Translations under genes and position numbers: made by a program
In this document: positions 59,284 through 64,000 of the stretch, piece by piece
Numbering within the stretch: the first letter of the stretch is position 1
Layout: each line of letters starts with the position of its first letter
Notes under the pieces: generated by a model
Databases searched by the model: none
Seen by the model: the letters and a program-made list of their open reading frames with translations, nothing else
What the model was told of the DNA's origin: nothing
Assembly (NCBI RefSeq): GCF_030272615.1
Contig: NC_081412.1
Coordinates: 38,326,911 to 38,390,910, forward strand
Source of the DNA: Cryptomeria japonica
Lineage: Eukaryota > Streptophyta > Pinopsida > Cupressales > Cupressaceae
Direction of reading: 5' to 3'
Length of the DNA stretch: 64,000 nucleotides

Positions 59284-61010
59284 CTCTTCAAAATATCCCA
59301 ATATCAAAAATACAAAAAAATCATAAAAATAAAAAAAATTGTTAGTTGGTGAAAACTTGGCAAACAAGCGTCTTGTGACACAAAAAACAAATTAAAAATT
59401 AAAAAAGTAAAAAGAAATAAATTCGTCCAACAGTGAAAACCACTTCGGTGCTACCCTGGGCAAGTACCATGGTGAAAATTGGGTTACTGGTGCCATGTGT
59501 AGAGACATTGCTCCTCCCTCCTTTAGGATTCAATCTCATCCTTTCACCTTGCACACACTCACAGCCTATCCATCCATAATAAAATTATCCATTCCTATTA
59601 TGGCTTGTTATTCATCTACCTAAGATTAGTTAGCCATTCCTATTAAAACCTCCCTTTTCATCCCTTTCCATCGATAATAAATCGGGTCCAATCTACAACT
59701 AGGGCAAAAATATTAAATCTAGTGATGGAAGTGGTACCCTGAGCATCACATGTTTTGAGGAGCATTGTCTTTTCATTCCTCCTTTTTGCGCACAATCCAC
59801 AATAAAAGATCATTTGCATCGCCAATCTATAATAAAGTTTCATTCTTCTTCGCAATAAAGTATCAGTTTCATGGATTCAATCAGTTTTAGATGAGGCACA
59901 AGCAATAGTGGGCTTTCAACAAACCAAATCTTTCAGCAGACTTTGGCAACAACACGATTTTCAGCATGATTTGTCCTTTATTAGGATGACAAAATTGTGA
60001 CCAAATCAAATGTGTTCACATATGTGGCAAGAAACACAAATAACTTGAAGATTTCATTGTGTGTTGGTTTCAAGTCTTGGTTTTCTTTTGATTTTATCTT
60101 TTGGTGACATGTCTTTTAGCTTTTTTCGGAATGTCTCTAACTAGAGATTATATCTCCAAGATGTCTTTGACTAGAAAGGTGAGGATGGGATATGTTCACC
60201 TATTGTTTTGTTGTATGTGGATTGTCTCTTAGTAATGCTATTACTTGTCCAAAGATATGAGGACGTTGTGAGTCTAGTGTGAATTGGGGCATTCCTCGTT
60301 TGCAATTGTCTGATCTGCATGCAAACAGGTACAATGACTTTCTAGGTCAAACCTATACCTTGATTTTCATAACCTATTTGCCATAATAAAGCTCAATGAT
60401 GGTAAAGAACAAGAATCTCTTTCACTTCCATATATTCTATCTTCCATCCCCCTTTCTTGATTGACCTCCATCATCCTTCCTTGAGTCCGTGTAGCCCACT
60501 ATCACATGACTAAGTATAATGACACACCAAAAATATCTGCATTTCATGTAGTTTGCACCTACATTGCCACATATTAGCATTATATACGTGTATATAGATA
60601 TCATAATTGCATCACATTCTGCACACACCACTAATTAGTATATCATATACACATCATGCATCGCATCTTGTACACAATCATATCATATCACTATCATACA
60701 TCCATCTATCATATATGAACATTTGCATCATGCATGACATATTAAATCATAAAAGAACAAAAATATAGTGTATTTCATCATATACATATTTGCATTTATA
60801 TCATAAGCATCATAACATCATCATAAAGCATATAGAAACATCACATAGGAACACATGCATATAGTTGCCGCAAGGATAAATCATCTCATATATATATATA
60901 TATATATATCAAAAAAATAAAAAAGTGTCATGATACAATAATGTCAATATCACATATGGCTACAAAATCACCCAAAGGTGTCTATATCATCATACAAAAA
61001 CTGATGCAAG
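59284..61010 (+). other. GYP-2 3' non-coding region
   Basis: Aligns with 31314-33060 of GYP-1. A (TA)n run lies at 60892-60909. No gene. Confidence 0.7.
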
Positions 61011-61024
61011 GACTAGTCCTTGAA

Positions 61025-61240
61025 TCATCTCATTTGTCCCCTCTTGCAGACCCTATGGGACCATCTTTTCACCAAAGCAGTTAACAATCTTGTGTTTTCC
61101 CAAATCTCAAGCATATACATAATGTATCTCAATCCCATCGTCTTGATCATGGTGTGGTCCTCGACAGTCAAATTTGTTCGTAATTGTTGTGTCACAGGGA
61201 ATCGCTCTCTAGACTCAATCTGGGGTAAGTACTCCTACAT
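61025..61240 (-). pseudogene. GYP-2 remnant of the antisense PMD-like ORF
   Basis: Minus-strand reading with M-G-L-R-Y-I-M-Y and L-L-T-A-L-V-K-R-W, matching the N-terminal part of the GYP-1 antisense ORF (34750-34930). The roughly 1.7 kb that holds the rest in GYP-1 is missing between about 61012 and 61030. Confidence 0.6.
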
Positions 61241-61254
61241 GCAATCAAATCAAT

Positions 61255-61690
61255 TGTGTCCTATCCTAGTGGTACTCATATCCATCACATAGTGTTGCTT
61301 ATCTTATCGTATCCTAGCCTAGTGGTACCCATGTTCATCACATGGTGGTGCTCATCAGGCTCTATCCTATTGCTTATGTCTATCACATGGCACTGCATCC
61401 TAGTGTATATGTTTGTTACATTGCACTATATCCTATTTTTCTAGATCACTTGCCTAATTTTATCAATTTGATGACTTATCCTACACTCATCTTAGCAAAT
61501 CTACTTGTTTTAGGGCACCTATTGAGTGAATCCTCTCAGTATCTTATCCAATTCAATGTTTGTTTATCACAGAATTGTCAATTCTAGCCTTGTTTTCAGT
61601 TTGTCTTCCCTAGGGCACCTATTTGAGTGAATCCTCTCAGCATCTTATCCAATTGATAGCATATGTTCATCATAGAACTGTCAATTTTGG
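61255..61690. repeat. GYP-2 3' region repeats
   Basis: Phrases TATCCTAGTGGTAC with CATCACATGG, and AATCCTCTCAGYATCTTATCC (61528, 61630), in diverged tandem copies like 34960-35500. Confidence 0.65.
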
Positions 61691-61928
61691 CCTTTTAAGA
61701 CAGGCACGATTCTATTGATTCTTCTTGAGTCAGTCTCTTTCTTGCGTGACCTTATCATTCTATCTTATCAGTCCTTTCTAGCCTTTCTTTCTTATCAAGA
61801 GATTGTATGCAATCTTTTCAAACATTTTCATCCAATCCCTCGAGGGGGCATATCATTCCCATCATGTGGAAACTTTTTATTAGTTTATCTTATCTTCTTT
61901 GAGCCAATGTGACAAGATGCATTGTCTC

Positions 61929-61942
61929 AAAGAGGGGCAAAA
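61929..61942 (+). other. GYP-2 polypurine tract
   Basis: AAAGAGGGGCAAAA directly before the 3' LTR. Confidence 0.85.
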
Positions 61943-62722
61943 TGTAGACACCTAAAATTGTCCTGTCTAATTAAAGAAATATTTTTATTTATTTAATTAT
62001 TTTATCCTAAGTCTTTTATTAATTAAATAAATATTTATTTATTTAATTAATTCATTAATCCACTTCTAAGTCTTTCCTCATTTAAATAATAACTTTTATT
62101 TATTTAAATTGTCCTTTTTGTTAATTAAATAAATCTTTATTTATTTAATTAATTCATTAGCCTTTTCTACCCATGACACATATCATTCATCTCCTAGTTC
62201 CTACACTACCTACCCCCTTTATCATTTAATTATTTCTTCTACCTATCGTTTAATCCTAACTGACCATTTATCTTTACACCTCTTAATCTTATCCCTCCAT
62301 TTCCTAAAGTGTCTTCTATATAAGAGGATACTCTCTTTCATTACCAACCCTAATGAGCATCCTAATGATCTAATCACCTAATCAACTAATGAGCATTCTA
62401 ATTTTCTAATCAGCTAATCAAGGTGTCAAATCTCTTATGCAATCAAGCCTTCTATCAACCACATTTTCATTCTTTGTTGAGCTCTTGTGCACACATAAAA
62501 TCTAAGAGCAAATATATAAAACAAGATCAATGGAGATAGCAAGACAATGGAGATTGAAACCCTACTAGACATGTGAATGGTAATATTGTTTTATTTTGTT
62601 GATTTACATGATCTTAGGTATCTCTATTGGTATTGATGAATGTTTCATTGTACGACTTAGATTGTTTGTGGTTGGATCTTTAAATTTTAAAAAAAAATTA
62701 TCATCACTTTTCCCCATATACA
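61943..62722 (+). repeat. GYP-2 3' LTR
   Basis: TGTAGACACC to CCATATACA, 780 bases; uninterrupted, so it shows the empty COP-D site. Confidence 0.93.
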
Positions 62723-62727
62723 CTTAT
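62723..62727. repeat. Target site duplication of GYP-2, right copy
   Basis: CTTAT, identical to 45073-45077. Confidence 0.9.
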
Positions 62728-63107
62728 CATGTAGATCATTAAAACCCTGTCTCGAAGATCTATAACCGGTTGTGGAAGGTTGTAAAAGATCTAGATCAGT
62801 TGTGCAATTGATATTCGAAAGATTTCATGGCAGTTTGAGATTCTAGTGAATGAATTCAAGAAAAAATGGGTATCCGGAAAGAATTTAGGGTTATGCATTT
62901 ATTACAACCAAAAGTTAGGTTTTTTAGAAGATAAAAAGGAACTTTTATTCATTCTTACAGTGCGCATGAAGAGAGACAACAAAATAGTGAAGCAAAAGAG
63001 ATCTTGCAATGAAATCAAAGCTTAAGAGTGATCTGACAATGACTCCTTGCATCCGATTGAGATTGAAAAGGTATTTATCTAGTTACGAGCTATCTATTCA
63101 TACCCTA
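62728..63107 (+). other. Non-coding stretch right of GYP-2
   Basis: The continuation of whatever held COP-C; short broken frames only. Confidence 0.4.
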
Positions 63108-64000
63108 CTTTTCAAAATGGCATCATCTTCTATCATTGAGAGAGAAAGGTTCGTGTTTAAGGAACACCCATTTAAGTTGGTTGAAGATAATCTAAATGGA
63201 GCGTAGTCCTATGTACCTTAAAATGTGTTGCATAATGAAGATGTTAGGGCATACATTCATTGCAACATTGAGGAATTGGGTAATGCGGATATGTTGTCAT
63301 GTTATACTAAGCACATGATGGATGACTTTGGGAATCTGACACTTATTTCAAGTCATTACAGGATAAGGGTTTTATTCAGTTTGTTCATTTCCCAGTATTT
63401 GATGAGCCCAAATGGGTGAGATATGCTCTAAGCCAAATCCATGATGAATTTATATGGCTAGATAGACCTCACAAGATCACAAAGAAAGTCATTCAATAAG
63501 TAACTTGTGTGGAGTTCTTCTTAGTGAATTGATGAGAAACAAAAGAAGATAAAATAAGACAAGAAGCATGTTTTCAAATTTGGTTCTCTGATTATTTGTT
63601 CAACACTTTATTTCTTAAATGAGATCCTTGATATTAGAAAGATTAAATGGGCTTATGCTAAACAAGTGGCAGTCCAAATAAAGGAAGGTTTACAAGGATT
63701 GGGTGACATAGTAGCTCAAAAATCTGCTTTGTGGGGTTACTTTAAATCATTTCAAGCCATGATGCAAAGCAAAGAGAGGGTCCCAAAAGAGATTGTAGAG
63801 AAATATGAGAGCATTATATGCTTCATGGTTGACAAGGATCAATGTCATATGGAAGAAGTCCAACCAAGTATTGTTTGGATCATGCCCCTAGGGTATAAGG
63901 TGGATTCCAATACACTCAATGCATATGCTCAACACCTGTTGAGTCAACCAGTAGATGAGAAAGAAGAAAGGTTCAGTACATACAAAGAGAAGGATATTGA
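63108..64000 (+). pseudogene. Unknown ORF, runs off the window
   Basis: A run beginning M-A-S-S-S near 63117 (in-frame with 63009) that continues through stops near 63204 and 63220, the open 63225-63419, and a frame change near 63355 after which D-E-P-K-W-V-R-Y and W-L-D-R-P-H-K-I follow. Another shift near 63580 leads to an open stretch to the window end with K-I-K-W-A and Q-I-K-E-G. I do not recognise it. Size, style and decay are like the ORF at 1-432 and 8106-10684, and this part may be the N-terminal half of the same family. Confidence 0.4.

Larger units (their letters stand above)
45078..62722 (+). mobile_element. GYP-2: non-autonomous Ty3/gypsy element
   Basis: Same family as GYP-1, 11.0 kb once the COP-D insertion is removed. 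LTRs: 45078-52499 (interrupted by COP-D) and 61943-62722; target duplication CTTAT. It has the same primer site, leader repeats, conserved leader block, gag, protease-like region and integrase tail as GYP-1, and the same lack of reverse transcriptase, RNase H and integrase core. Its antisense ORF is reduced to a short remnant. Confidence 0.9.

Overview
This is a nuclear plant genomic window: AT-rich, with no bacterial or organellar genes, no rRNA or tRNA genes, and almost wholly built of nested, decayed LTR retrotransposons. The very large elements, long LTRs and slow point-mutational decay suggest a gymnosperm-like large genome; that assignment is inference. I see no intact host gene. One 500-base run of N (19381-19880) is an assembly gap.

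Layout. 1-10684: a decayed ORF of unknown function, split by a complete Ty1/copia element (COP-A, 433-8100) with 5-base target duplications; the ORF frame resumes exactly across the insertion. 10685-12567: non-coding AT-rich DNA with degenerate short repeats. 12568-19380: the 5' part of a second copia element (COP-B: LTR, primer binding site, gag and protease), interrupted by a 4-kb Ty3/gypsy solo LTR (GYP-S, 13390-17380, TSD TATGT) and cut off by the gap. 19881-21860: non-coding, with GA, AT and 29-bp repeats. 21860-38391 and beyond: a decayed Ty3/gypsy host (GYP-H: gag remnant, 3' polypurine tract, 3' LTR start), itself hosting GYP-1 (23804-37065, TSD CCTAG). 40171-41596: a possible further gypsy-type LTR. 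41623 onward: a third copia element (COP-C) with an internal 1.05-kb tandem duplication. COP-C is interrupted by GYP-2 (45078-62722, TSD CTTAT), whose 5' LTR is in turn interrupted by a minus-strand copia element (COP-D, 45773-52418, TSD GTTTC). 62728-64000: a second decayed ORF of unknown function running off the window.

How the pieces relate. GYP-1 and GYP-2 are one family. Both keep gag, a protease-like region and the last part of integrase, and both lack reverse transcriptase, RNase H and the integrase core, so the family looks non-autonomous and would have depended on proteins supplied by other elements. GYP-1 also carries a minus-strand ORF resembling the plant mobile domain (PMD); GYP-2 has lost nearly all of it. 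COP-A and COP-D have one open frame each across the whole gag-pol, broken only by stop codons that fit C-to-T or G-to-A change (8 and 17 stops, no frameshift seen), as expected of long-methylated silent DNA. Target-site duplications give a relative order: COP-C before GYP-2 before COP-D; GYP-H before GYP-1; COP-B before GYP-S; the left ORF before COP-A.
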